Part shown: piece by piece, positions 18,179-26,942 of the stretch
Layout: each line of letters starts with the position of its first letter
How positions within the stretch are numbered: position 1 is the first letter of the stretch
From: Sporosarcina ureilytica
GTDB lineage: Bacteria > Bacillota > Bacilli > Bacillales_A > Planococcaceae
DNA: 64,000 bases
Assembly (NCBI RefSeq): GCF_001753205.1
Contig: NZ_CP017560.1
Span: 1,984,001 to 2,048,000, forward strand
Direction: 5' to 3'
Made by a program: the position numbers and the translations under genes
Notes under the pieces: model-generated
The model's database searches: none
Told to the model about the DNA's origin: nothing
The model's input: only the letters and a program-made list of their open reading frames with translations

Positions 18179-19093
18179 TTATTGTTGTGCAGCTAAAATT
18201 GCAAGCGCCAATGAGTAAACTTTACTTTCAGCACTATCCGACCTGGATGTCAGGACGATTGGCGCTTTTGCTCCTTGAATAATCGCGCCTACCTTAGCAT
18301 TTGCAAAATAAATAAGTGACTTATAAAGAATATTTCCTGCTTCAATATTGGGAACGAGTAGGATATCTGCTTTACCCGCTGTGTTTTCCGTTAATCCTTT
18401 TTGTGCAGCAGCTTCCATTGAAATTGCATTATCAAGTGCTAACGGTCCATCCACCCTACAATTTTTAATTTGACCTCTCTTGTTCATTGCAACTAGTGAG
18501 GCAGCATCAATTGTGGCATCCATTGTAGGATTTATCGTTTCCACTGCAGCAAGAGGCGCAACAATCGGCTGTTCGATGCCGCATGCTCTCGCTGTATCGA
18601 CTGCATTTTGAATGATATTTGCTTTTGTTTTTAAATCAGGCGCAATGTTCATAGCCGCATCTGTAATAAAAAATAACCGCTCAAATTTTGGGACTTCAAA
18701 TACTGCTACGTGAGAAAGAACTTTTCCCGTTCGTAAGCCGTATTCTTTATGTAAAACAGCTTGTAAAATAACAGAAGTCGGCAAGTTTCCTTTCATTACA
18801 ACATGCGCTTCACCACTAGCAACTGCTTTCACAGTTTCCATCGCCGCTTCTTCTCTTGTACCGGTATGTTGTATGACAACTTGTTGGTTATCGAGCAATT
18901 GCGGGAAATGTTGTTCCATTAGTTGTGTTAATTCGATTTGATTGTCGAATAACACAAAGGATGCAAGCGACTTTTCCACTGCTAGATGTACTGCTTTGAG
19001 CACCTCTTTATCGCATGCTGCAGCAACTGCAACGGTTGGATTTATACTTGTACTTGAAGAAGCCTTTTTGATTAACGAATCGAGACTTATCAT
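18179..19093 (-). CDS. ptb: Phosphate butyryltransferase
   Basis: Exchanges CoA of butyryl- or branched acyl-CoA for phosphate. 304 residues, a PTA/PTB-fold enzyme with VVMKGNLPTSVILQAV, FITDAAMNIAPDL and VDGPLALDNAIS as family signatures. First structural gene of the bkd operon, 15 bases downstream of bkdR, so the two are probably co-transcribed at least in part. Confidence 0.94.
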   Translation of the reverse strand: MISLDSLIKKASSSTSINPTVAVAAACDKEVLKAVHLAVEKSLASFVLFDNQIELTQLMEQHFPQLLDNQQVVIQHTGTREEAAMETVKAVASGEAHVVMKGNLPTSVILQAVLHKEYGLRTGKVLSHVAVFEVPKFERLFFITDAAMNIAPDLKTKANIIQNAVDTARACGIEQPIVAPLAAVETINPTMDATIDAASLVAMNKRGQIKNCRVDGPLALDNAISMEAAAQKGLTENTAGKADILLVPNIEAGNILYKSLIYFANAKVGAIIQGAKAPIVLTSRSDSAESKVYSLALAILAAQQ

Positions 19094-19108
19094 TATCTGT
19101 CCTCCAAA

Positions 19109-21148
19109 CTATGCAAGTTGATATTTATCGAGTTTATAGTATAAAGAACGAAGTGAAATCCCTAACCGATTTGCAGTTTCTGATTTATTCCCTTCGTTTT
19201 CAATTAGCGCTTGTTCTAAGATAGAACGTTCATAGTCATCCATCATAGAGGTCAATGTACTTTTAGCTGGCAAACTAGATTCCTCTTTACTTCTATTGGA
19301 GGAAAAAAGTGATTTTTTCACATCGACTGCTTCTAATATCATTTCACTTTGCTCCATATAGATCATCGCCCGATTTAAAACGTTTTCTAGTTCACGTATA
19401 TTCCCTGGCCAGTCGTATTGCTCGAGTAATCGTTTGGCTTCATAAGAAACAACATCTACGCTCATGCCAAGTTCCTTGTTTAATTTTACAAGTAAATGTT
19501 GAACGATAGGCACTATATCTTCTTTACGACTACGAAGCGGCGGAATTTGAATGGCGATTCGACTTAATAAGTAATACAGTTCTGCCAAAAATGTACCGTC
19601 GTGAATCGCCTTTTCAAGATTCTGGCTCGTTGCCGTAATGATATGAACAGAAGTTTGCATCGGTCGCGCACTCCCCAATGCAAAAAACTCTCCAGTTTTC
19701 AAATAATGAAGCAGTTTACGTTGGGTAGACAGCGATAAATCAGCAATTTCATCTAAAAACAATGTCCCATTATCTACTTCTTCAAATAATCCTGTTTTCG
19801 CTTTTTTATCTTTTTCATCTTCCAGTATTTTCCCGAAAAGCTTTTCTTCAAGAACGTCAGGGTGAATCGCTGTACAGTTCACTCGAATAAACTTATTAAA
19901 CTTTCGCGTACCTTCACTATGAATTGCTTGAGCAAATAATTCTTTTCCACTTCCAACTTCCCCGCGTAGTAATACAGTGAAGTCATTATCTGTGGCAATA
20001 CGCGCTTGTTCAATCGCAATTTTAATATGCGCTGAATCGCCACGAATATCATTAAATGTATTCGTCGATTCTAGTTCTCGAATAATGGCTCTTGCTTGAT
20101 CAAGTTCATTCATCAAATTTCTCATCTCAGTGATATCATGAATGATACCGACACTGCCTTTTACTTCATCATCCATGAGAATGGGAGCAGCATTCACGAT
20201 AACTTCATTATTATTTTCACCAATCCGCATATTGACTCCACGGACTGGTTTTTTCGTTTCCAACACTTTCATGTGAATGCTTTCACCTTCGCTGATATCC
20301 GCTGTTGCAGGTTTTCCAATCACTTCATCTTTTGTTAAACCTGTAATGCGTGTGTATGCAGGGTTCACTAAAATCCCGTAACCGTTTTCATCCACAACTG
20401 AAATGGCATCGTCACTTGAATGAATGATTGCTTCAAGCATTGTTTGAACCTTTTCAAGGTCCGTAATTTCCTCTGCAAGTGCAATCGCTTCAGTCATATC
20501 TTTAAACACTGCAAATGCTCCTACAACTTCACCTTTTTCATCGTATAACGGAAATCTAGACGTCACAATCTCGAGACCATTTGCGAGAACTAATTCATGG
20601 TTAATTTCTGACTTTCCAGTTTTAAATACTCTTTGAAGTTTTGTCATTGGAATGACTTCAGTTACTTTTTTTCCAATCGCATCTTCAATTGAAATACCAA
20701 TCATTTCTGATGCACGCTTGTTAAAAAAGTCAACTTCACAATTCGCATTAATTCCTACCATTCCTTCTTCAATTGAATCAAAAATAAGACGTTGTTTGTG
20801 CACTTCTGCACGAATCCGTTTCGTATATGTATGATTATCTTGTAGCAATTGAACAATGAGATTTGCAACGGACCCCGGAATTAACACAGTTTGAGAATGT
20901 CTAGCCTCAAAAAGCTCATTGAACACCAATTCGTCACCAGTAACATCAAAAATAATGTGTAAATTATCATTTAAAAAATCTCGCCAATTATTGCCAAATG
21001 AAATACCAAGTTCTTTTGCACGTACAATTCCTGGTGCGTTTTCATCAGTGTCAATTATTGCAATAACTTTCATTAATTCTAAGTTTTGGAGAAGATCCAG
21101 TATTATTGAGCCACCTGTCCCTGCCCCAACAATAAGAACGTTTTGCAA
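19109..21148 (-). CDS. bkdR: Sigma-54-dependent transcriptional activator BkdR
   Basis: Enhancer-binding activator of the bkd genes. 679 residues: an N-terminal NAD(P)-like Rossmann segment (VLIVGAGTGGSIILDLLQ), two PAS domains (about 125-230 and 245-340), a AAA+ sigma-54 interaction domain and a C-terminal Fis-type helix-turn-helix (NKSETANRLGISLRSLYYKL). The GAFTGA-equivalent sigma-54 contact is not obvious as such: the Walker A reads LRGEVGSGKELFAQA and the loop region around LEEKLFGKILEDEKDKKAKT looks divergent. No clear -24/-12 element was seen in the 15 bases before ptb or in the leader of bkdR; the closest GG-N10-GC match lies inside the 3' part of this gene near 19275. Confidence 0.92.
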   Translation of the reverse strand: MQNVLIVGAGTGGSIILDLLQNLELMKVIAIIDTDENAPGIVRAKELGISFGNNWRDFLNDNLHIIFDVTGDELVFNELFEARHSQTVLIPGSVANLIVQLLQDNHTYTKRIRAEVHKQRLIFDSIEEGMVGINANCEVDFFNKRASEMIGISIEDAIGKKVTEVIPMTKLQRVFKTGKSEINHELVLANGLEIVTSRFPLYDEKGEVVGAFAVFKDMTEAIALAEEITDLEKVQTMLEAIIHSSDDAISVVDENGYGILVNPAYTRITGLTKDEVIGKPATADISEGESIHMKVLETKKPVRGVNMRIGENNNEVIVNAAPILMDDEVKGSVGIIHDITEMRNLMNELDQARAIIRELESTNTFNDIRGDSAHIKIAIEQARIATDNDFTVLLRGEVGSGKELFAQAIHSEGTRKFNKFIRVNCTAIHPDVLEEKLFGKILEDEKDKKAKTGLFEEVDNGTLFLDEIADLSLSTQRKLLHYLKTGEFFALGSARPMQTSVHIITATSQNLEKAIHDGTFLAELYYLLSRIAIQIPPLRSRKEDIVPIVQHLLVKLNKELGMSVDVVSYEAKRLLEQYDWPGNIRELENVLNRAMIYMEQSEMILEAVDVKKSLFSSNRSKEESSLPAKSTLTSMMDDYERSILEQALIENEGNKSETANRLGISLRSLYYKLDKYQLA

Positions 21149-21219
21149 GGATGTTCAAACTCCTTTTTTTATACGCAATCTTTTGCAATACAACCTTATC
21201 ATACATGATAAACCACTTC

Positions 21220-21247
21220 TTGACAATATTTCTGTAGAAGGTAGAAT
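21220..21247 (+). promoter_or_regulatory. Sigma-A type promoter of yqzF
   Basis: TTGACA, 16 bases, TAGAAT, placed 28 bases before the start codon of the DUF2627 gene. The intergenic region is divergent with bkdR. Confidence 0.65.
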
Positions 21248-21274
21248 GATATTAGGCTAAAGGAGTTGTTTTTA

Positions 21275-21520
21275 ATGGCAAGACTAGCAGCTTTTATCGT
21301 ACTTCTCATCCCTGGTTTATTGGCAGCCGGTGGAATAAAATTTATGAGAGACTCTTTATATGGAATTGTATTTTCTCCATTTATACAAAGTTGGATCCAA
21401 TTTATTGTCGGTTTAATTATGTTTACTTTGGGTCTTGGCTTTTTCGCAGGATTTTTACTACATCGAGATCGAAAAAAAGGTCGCGTTCAAGAAAGATTTG
21501 CAAAAAAAGAAAAACCTTGA
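21275..21520 (+). CDS. yqzF: DUF2627 membrane protein YqzF
   Basis: Small membrane protein of 81 residues, function unknown. Two hydrophobic helices (about residues 5-20 and 38-60) are separated by a short loop (GIKFMRDSLYGIVFSPF), followed by a very basic tail (HRDRKKGRVQERFAKKEK). Adjacent to bkdR and divergent from it, as in B. subtilis. The ATG at 21275 follows AAAGGAG with good spacing; an in-frame TTG at 21266 overlaps that site. The stop codon lies inside the terminator stem. Confidence 0.85.
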   Translation: MARLAAFIVLLIPGLLAAGGIKFMRDSLYGIVFSPFIQSWIQFIVGLIMFTLGLGFFAGFLLHRDRKKGRVQERFAKKEKP

Positions 21521-21540
21521 TGAATTCTCAAGGTTTTTTG
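21511..21540 (+). terminator. Terminator of yqzF
   Basis: AAAACCTTGA pairs with TCAAGGTTTT over a seven-base loop with a T-run. Confidence 0.85.
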
Positions 21541-21646
21541 TGTTTACAAGACGCTTTAATGGACTTTATTCCTTGTCGCAACCATAAAGCATGCAATTAC
21601 TTGCATGTTATCCATTCTTATTCTGTAAACGCTCCCATCTATCTAA

Positions 21647-22435
21647 TTAGCTAGCCATATGTTCCAATCTAATTTTGTCTGCAATCATTGCAATAAACTC
21701 GGAGTTTGTTGGTTTACTTTTTAAATGATGAACAGTATACCCAAACATTTTCGAGATAACTTCATAATTCCCTCTATTCCAAGCTACTTCGATAGCATGT
21801 CGAATCGCTCGTTCTACACGAGAAGGAGTTGTATTATATTTCTTTGCGATATCTGGGTACAATATTTTCGTCACTGATCCAAGTAAATCTACATCCGAAT
21901 ACACCATTTGGATTGCTTCTCTTAAAAATGCATATCCTTTAATGTGTGCAGGAACGCCAATTTCTTTTATAATCGAAGTAATGGTTTTATCAAGCATTTT
22001 TGGAGTTACCGCACTGGACTGTCCCCCAGCTTCCTGTGAGGTTGGATGACTTGTTTTTTGCATCCCAGAAACTTGGAATATTTGATTTGTCAATCGATCG
22101 AATTCGAACGGTTTAAGCATAAAATAAGATTCGCCCAATGTAGCAGCTTGGCTCATGACATCTTCCTGACCAAATGCCGTAAGCATAATCACATGTAAAT
22201 CTGCATACTCCGGCGTTTTACCAATCGTTTCTAATACGGCAATACCATCAAGATGTGGCATAATAATATCCAATAATAAAATATCCGGACGTTCTTCCTT
22301 AAGCATCGACAAGCACACTTCCCCATTATGTGCTGTCCAAATCACTTCTATTTCCGAATTCTTGTCGAAGTAAGCCGTCATTGTTCTAACCAATTCCTTG
22401 TTATCGTCAGCAATGGCTAATTTAATCTTGTTCAT
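21647..22435 (-). CDS. spo0A: Sporulation master regulator Spo0A
   Basis: Response regulator at the end of the phosphorelay that commits the cell to sporulation. 262 residues from the chosen start. Receiver domain 1-120 with acidic pocket Asp10/Asp11, phospho-acceptor Asp56 in [14 protein letters not shown] and Lys in [10 protein letters not shown]. The C-terminal Spo0A DNA-binding domain contains the recognition helix region [18 protein letters not shown] and the end [16 protein letters not shown]. The ATG at 22435 has GGGGGA seven bases upstream and gives the classical [14 protein letters not shown]; an upstream ATG at 22456 adds seven unconserved residues. 0A-box-like sites lie upstream. 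Confidence 0.97.
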   Translation of the reverse strand: MNKIKLAIADDNKELVRTMTAYFDKNSEIEVIWTAHNGEVCLSMLKEERPDILLLDIIMPHLDGIAVLETIGKTPEYADLHVIMLTAFGQEDVMSQAATLGESYFMLKPFEFDRLTNQIFQVSGMQKTSHPTSQEAGGQSSAVTPKMLDKTITSIIKEIGVPAHIKGYAFLREAIQMVYSDVDLLGSVTKILYPDIAKKYNTTPSRVERAIRHAIEVAWNRGNYEVISKMFGYTVHHLKSKPTNSEFIAMIADKIRLEHMAS

Positions 22436-22510
22436 GTCCCATTCCCCCAAAATCATTTTTTATTTATGTCGACAGTTAACATAATCGTCGAGATGCCCAT
22501 ATAAGATGAA

Positions 22511-22587
22511 TTCGACACATGTTTGATTTCACCTCTTATTATAAAGGAAATGAATCCAACGGTGTATGGTTTCGGCAATATTCGACG
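22511..22587 (-). promoter_or_regulatory. Candidate 0A boxes in the spo0A leader
   Basis: Read on the minus strand, TGTCGAA at 22511-22517 matches the core Spo0A box exactly and CGTCGAA at 22581-22587 differs at one position. Both lie in the spo0A upstream region, consistent with autoregulation. A TATAAT at about 22539-22544 lies between them, but no good -35 was seen. Confidence 0.5.
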
Positions 22588-22651
22588 ATTTTCTTTGAAA
22601 ATAGAACCGGAATCGAACGAAATTCAACTGATTTTTGTCTTACTCCATAAA

Positions 22652-22690
22652 AAAATGGTCAACCGATGGGTTGACCATTTTTTTTAATTT
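22652..22690 (-). terminator. Terminator of spoIVB
   Basis: Perfect 13-bp stem AAAATGGTCAACC pairing with GGTTGACCATTTT, four-base loop, with T-runs on both sides. It lies immediately after the spoIVB stop and separates it from spo0A. Confidence 0.85.
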
Positions 22691-23652
22691 TCTCCTTTTC
22701 GCATTGTCTCCAAGAAAAGTGCTGCCCCTTTTTCAGGTTCATCAATAAACATATGTGTCACTGCGCCAGCAAATTTTCCGTCTTGAATGACGGGACTTCC
22801 GCTCATTCCCTGTAATATACCGCCAGTTGTTTCAAGAAGCTTAGAATCGGTTAGTTTAAAGTGGAATTGATCTTGTTCAACATTTGTAATTTCAATTGAA
22901 AAAGACTCGACTTCTGTCCCTTTGACCGTCGTAAAAATTTCCGCTTTACCAACCTTTACGTCTCCTTGGTGCATAATCTGTAACGGTTCGGATAACACTT
23001 CCTTGTAGGAGTTATTCCATGAACCGAAAATTCCATACACACCATTTTTACGAATCGTTCCAAGCGTTTCTTCGTCTTTAACGATAGTGGAAATTTTATA
23101 TCCAGGATTTCCTGGCGAGCTCTTTCTAATTTGCTCAATTTCCGATAAATGAATGGTGCCTTCTTTAAATGACGGCGGTGATTTGAATGAGCTATCAATA
23201 ATTTGATGGCCAAGTGCACCATACGTTTTTTTCTCAGGGTCGACATACGTTAAGGTTCCTGTACCTTCTGTGCTATCTTTTAGGAATGGAAGTAATCGTT
23301 TCATTGCTTCGTTATCCGATCGGACTGTAAGTGTTTCCCCATTTCTTGTCAGTAGAACTGAGATATCTTCTTTATTTCCAACTCTTGTTAATGCGTCTTC
23401 GAAATTTTCAACATTCGATATGATGGCACCATCTACTTGTCCGATTAGATCTCCAGCTTTCAACCATTCATCTTTGCCAAGTAAAACATCATTCGTTAGA
23501 AAAACACCTGACAAATCCATTTTAATACCGATTGAATGCCCCATCGGAATTAGTGATTTATCATTTGCGGACGCGATACCCGAATTGACTGGCAAAAACA
23601 TTAAGGCGACAGAAAACGATACCACCAACTTTAACTGCTTACTCCATCCCAT
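22684..23652 (-). CDS. spoIVB: SpoIVB, S55-family serine peptidase of the sigma-K checkpoint
   Basis: Secreted from the forespore into the intermembrane space, where it cleaves SpoIVFA and so releases pro-sigma-K processing. 322 residues against about 426 in B. subtilis. A signal/membrane helix occupies residues 5-28, a PDZ domain follows at about 45-110 (LKAGDLIGQVDGAIISN), then the S55 peptidase domain with catalytic His in TYGALGHQI and catalytic Ser in GGILQGMSGSPVIQDG. The missing length is mainly between the membrane helix and the PDZ domain. The catalytic parts are intact, so function is expected. Monocistronic, between spo0A and recN. Confidence 0.93.
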   Translation of the reverse strand: MGWSKQLKLVVSFSVALMFLPVNSGIASANDKSLIPMGHSIGIKMDLSGVFLTNDVLLGKDEWLKAGDLIGQVDGAIISNVENFEDALTRVGNKEDISVLLTRNGETLTVRSDNEAMKRLLPFLKDSTEGTGTLTYVDPEKKTYGALGHQIIDSSFKSPPSFKEGTIHLSEIEQIRKSSPGNPGYKISTIVKDEETLGTIRKNGVYGIFGSWNNSYKEVLSEPLQIMHQGDVKVGKAEIFTTVKGTEVESFSIEITNVEQDQFHFKLTDSKLLETTGGILQGMSGSPVIQDGKFAGAVTHMFIDEPEKGAALFLETMRKGEN

Positions 23653-23681
23653 AGTTCACCTCCTAAGAATTAAGATACTAT

Positions 23682-23710
23682 TGGTATGTCCGTTAGGCGA
23701 AATCTTATGA
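23682..23710 (-). promoter_or_regulatory. Possible sigma-F/sigma-G promoter of spoIVB
   Basis: On the minus strand, TCATA, 17 bases, then CATACCA, partly matching the forespore sigma consensus (GHATR, 17-18, CATHHTA), placed about 30 bases before the spoIVB start. One mismatch in each element, so tentative. Confidence 0.3.
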
Positions 23711-23845
23711 GAGGGTAAAATAAGCAATTTAGGAACGTGTTAGGGATATCGTACAATTCCGTTTAAAATTCATAAAAGGTTACTGAAAACAATTGGCTTT
23801 TCCATATATTACATAATTAAAATATTTTAAGATAGCTGGCATTCT

Positions 23846-25549
23846 TTACGTTTTATGTAAGGTTTTTTTGCGTTCAGCAGCTAACAAGAGTAATTCTTCG
23901 GCATGTTTTAATGTTAATTTTGTTGTTTCGGCACCAGATAGCATACGAGACAGTTCATTAGTCCGTTCTTTAGCATGAACATTTTCGATTGTTGTCATTG
24001 TTCGTTCATTTTTCACTTCTTTTTTAATGAGGTAATGTTGGTCCGCCATTGCGGCTACTTGCGGTAAATGTGATATACATAGGACTTGGGAATGTCTGGC
24101 AACCATCGCAATTTTTTCAGCAATTGCCTGTGCTACCCTTCCACTAACGCCTGTATCCACTTCATCAAAAATAATCGAAGTGACGCCTTGATGCTTCGAG
24201 AAAATTGTTTTTAAAGCCAACATTAAACGAGACAATTCTCCCCCAGATGCAACGGCTACCAGCGGCTTTAAAGGTTCGCCCACATTGGTTGAAATATGAA
24301 AAGCCACTTCATCATAACCATTAATGTCAAATTCATTTGCTTTTTTTTGCGTAATCATCACTTTAAAGGATGCTTTCTCCATATGTAATTGCTGAAGTTG
24401 TTCCATAATCGCTTTTTCTAAACGCTTAGCCGCTTCTATACGAATAATTGACAATTCTTCTGCTTCAACTTCCAAATCTTTCATAATTTGATCAAGTTTA
24501 ACTTGTTCTGCATGCAGCCTTTCATCTCGATTAATTAATTGATCCAACTCATCTGCAATTTTATCGCGGTAAAGTAAAATGTCCTCTATCGTTTGACCAT
24601 ACTTTCGCTTTAATGAAATAAGCAATGCAAGTCGTTCTTCCACCGCATCTAGTCTTGCGGGATCAAATTCTAAATCATCAATCACGTTTTTCAACTCGTA
24701 TCCAGTTTCTTGGAGTGAATAGAAACTATTGGCAACAGCTTCATAGTGTGGCGATAATTTTTTATCGACGCCAGAAGCATCTTCCAAATCACTCATCGCT
24801 GCCCCGACCCAATCTAATGCGTGTGTGTCCCCGCTAATTGCTTCGTAGGCGGTGTTTAAACGTTCATATAATCTGCTGAAGTTTTGCAGTTTACGCTGTT
24901 CATCCTCAAGTTCTTCTTCTTCACCGATACTTAAATTTGCGTTATTAATTTCTGTCAATTGGAAAGAATATAAGTCAATACGCTGGGCAATTTGCTGCTC
25001 GTTTTCATTTGCTGTTTCAAGCTTTTTCTTTAACTTCGCATAGTTTGAATAGGTTTCAGAATAACTCTGATAAGCTTTCTCCAATTCTTTTCCAGCAAAT
25101 TGATCAAGTAAATGAATATGTCTTCGTTCATGCATTAACTCTTGGTTTTCGTGCTGGCCATGGATATCAATTAAGCTGGCCCCAACTTCTCGCATGATGG
25201 CGATTGTCACGAGTTTTCCGTTAATACGACAAACACTTTTTCCGTTCGCATTAATATCACGTCGTAATATAATGGTTCCTTCATCTGCTTGTATACCGAA
25301 ACTTTCAAGCGTACGTAGCACAGGATGTTTTGCATCTTCTATCAGAAAAAGACCTTCTAGTTCCGCCTTATCCGCCCCATGGCGAATGAAACCTTGTGAT
25401 CCGCGGCCTCCTGCTAAAAGCTGAACAGCATCTATAATAATAGACTTTCCTGCCCCCGTTTCTCCTGTTAGCACTGTAAGCCCTTTTCTGAATGACACAT
25501 CCAAATGTTCAATAATTGCAAAGTTTCTTATTGTAAGTTCATTTAACAT
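23846..25549 (-). CDS. recN: DNA repair protein RecN
   Basis: SMC-like ATPase acting early at DNA double-strand breaks. 567 residues: N-terminal Walker A (VLTGETGAGKSIIIDA), a long coiled-coil hairpin (about 165-370, rich in E, K, L, Q), the ABC signature region VASGGELSRLMLALK and Walker B IIFDEVDTGVSG, then the D-loop/His region SHLPQVAAMADQHY. Normal length. It lies 15 bases downstream of argR, the conserved Firmicute argR-recN pair. Confidence 0.96.
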   Translation of the reverse strand: MLNELTIRNFAIIEHLDVSFRKGLTVLTGETGAGKSIIIDAVQLLAGGRGSQGFIRHGADKAELEGLFLIEDAKHPVLRTLESFGIQADEGTIILRRDINANGKSVCRINGKLVTIAIMREVGASLIDIHGQHENQELMHERRHIHLLDQFAGKELEKAYQSYSETYSNYAKLKKKLETANENEQQIAQRIDLYSFQLTEINNANLSIGEEEELEDEQRKLQNFSRLYERLNTAYEAISGDTHALDWVGAAMSDLEDASGVDKKLSPHYEAVANSFYSLQETGYELKNVIDDLEFDPARLDAVEERLALLISLKRKYGQTIEDILLYRDKIADELDQLINRDERLHAEQVKLDQIMKDLEVEAEELSIIRIEAAKRLEKAIMEQLQQLHMEKASFKVMITQKKANEFDINGYDEVAFHISTNVGEPLKPLVAVASGGELSRLMLALKTIFSKHQGVTSIIFDEVDTGVSGRVAQAIAEKIAMVARHSQVLCISHLPQVAAMADQHYLIKKEVKNERTMTTIENVHAKERTNELSRMLSGAETTKLTLKHAEELLLLAAERKKTLHKT

Positions 25550-25564
25550 GTTTGCTCACCACTT

Positions 25565-26014
25565 TCAAAGCATCGCAAGTAATTTTTCTCTTACATCATC
25601 TATATAAGACTCATCTTTACATATAATTAAACAAGTATCGTCGCCGCAAATTGTTCCCAGCATTTCGTCCCACTTCAAATGGTCTAGCAAAGAGCCTATT
25701 GCTTGGGCATTTCCCGGTAATGTTTTTAATACTAAAAAGTGTCCTGCACCGTCTATGCTAACAAAAGCATCCGTCATCGCACGGTGAAGCTTTTGTTCTG
25801 TATTGTATTCGTGAATTCTAGGCAAGCTATATTTATATCCACCAGAAGATGTCGGTACTTTAATAAGATGCATTTCTTTAATATCACGGGAAATTGTTGC
25901 TTGCGTAACGTCTACGCCCGCGTCTTTTAAGCTTTGTACTAGTTGATCTTGCGTTTCAATTTCATATTTCGAAATAATATCACGAATACGAATGTGTCGA
26001 TGTCCTTTGTTCAT
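25565..26014 (-). CDS. argR: Arginine repressor ArgR/AhrC
   Basis: Arginine-responsive regulator that represses biosynthesis and activates catabolism of arginine. 149 residues. N-terminal winged helix (residues 1-70) with recognition segment [20 protein letters not shown]-terminal hexamerisation and arginine-binding domain with [17 protein letters not shown] and [13 protein letters not shown]. Standard length. Located between tlyA and recN as in other Bacillales. Confidence 0.96.
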   Translation of the reverse strand: MNKGHRHIRIRDIISKYEIETQDQLVQSLKDAGVDVTQATISRDIKEMHLIKVPTSSGGYKYSLPRIHEYNTEQKLHRAMTDAFVSIDGAGHFLVLKTLPGNAQAIGSLLDHLKWDEMLGTICGDDTCLIICKDESYIDDVREKLLAML

Positions 26015-26100
26015 TTAATTTCCTCCTTTTTCGGTATTGGTAATTCTCTCTATACAGATTTTCAGTCGGATCTTACAAAGCTTTGCTATCGGTATAGGAA

Positions 26101-26122
26101 AAGCGCGCAAAAAGCGCGCGCT
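26101..26122 (-). terminator. Weak GC hairpin after tlyA
   Basis: GCGCGC at 26103-26108 pairs with GCGCGC at 26114-26119 over a five-base loop, with four T on the minus strand. It overlaps the end of tlyA; likely a partial terminator before argR. Confidence 0.45.
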
Positions 26123-26942
26123 AATTTAACTCTTTGTAAGCATTAGAAATTAGTGCATCAAACATTCCGGCATTAAAATTTCTTTCAGCTTTTTCTTCTG
26201 CTCTTAAATGAAATAGAAACTCGATATTACCTTCTCCCCCCGTGACAGGAGAGTAAGAAGCTTCATGTAATGTAAAGCCTTCTTCGTAGGCAACTTCTGC
26301 AACTTTTTCCAATACTTCTAAATGTGTTGATCGTTCCTTCACAACACCTTTTTTCCCAACTTTACCTTTACCTGCCTCAAATTGAGGTTTTACGAGTGCG
26401 ATTACATCGCCTCCGTTTACGATAATGTTTTTCAATGCTGGTAAAATTAAGCCTAATGAAATAAACGATACATCAATCGTGGCAAATGTTGGCAGTCCAT
26501 TCTCGAACATGTCAGTCGTTGCATATCTAAAATTAGTCCGCTCCATCACAGTTACTCTTTCGTCTTGTCTAATTTTCCATGCTAACTGGTTATAACCGAC
26601 ATCTAATGCATAACAATGTTTCGCACCATTCTGTAATGCACAATCTGTAAACCCGCCAGTTGATGCACCGATATCAAGCACAATTTTGTTTTCAACTGTC
26701 ACATCAAAGACCTCTAATGCTTTTTCAAGCTTTAGACCGCCTCGACTTACATATTTTAACGTATTTCCTTTTACAGTTAACGGGGCATCTACCGCTATTT
26801 TTTCCCCTGGCTTATCAATTCGCGTCTGTGCAGAATAAACAATCCCTGCCATAATTGAACGTTTCGCTTGTTCCCGCGTATCAACTAAGCCTCTCTTCAC
26901 TAATAGAACGTCTATGCGTTCTTTCGGTTCGCGTTGACTCAT
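26121..26942 (-). CDS. tlyA: TlyA-family 2'-O-ribose rRNA methyltransferase (YqxC)
   Basis: SAM-dependent methyltransferase of the TlyA/hemolysin-A family, expected to methylate rRNA. 273 residues: N-terminal S4 RNA-binding domain (about 8-70, [20 protein letters not shown]) and an FtsJ-like methyltransferase domain with the SAM motif [14 protein letters not shown] at about residue 90 and the catalytic lysine region [20 protein letters not shown]. Its ATG overlaps the dxs stop by four bases. The haemolysin name in databases is historical. Confidence 0.92.
   Translation of the reverse strand: MSQREPKERIDVLLVKRGLVDTREQAKRSIMAGIVYSAQTRIDKPGEKIAVDAPLTVKGNTLKYVSRGGLKLEKALEVFDVTVENKIVLDIGASTGGFTDCALQNGAKHCYALDVGYNQLAWKIRQDERVTVMERTNFRYATTDMFENGLPTFATIDVSFISLGLILPALKNIIVNGGDVIALVKPQFEAGKGKVGKKGVVKERSTHLEVLEKVAEVAYEEGFTLHEASYSPVTGGEGNIEFLFHLRAEEKAERNFNAGMFDALISNAYKELN

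Noticed and set aside
19268..19292. Sigma-54 promoter inside bkdR
   Set aside because: GG-N10-GC spacing occurs, but the flanking bases match the consensus poorly and the site is far from ptb; kept only as a note.
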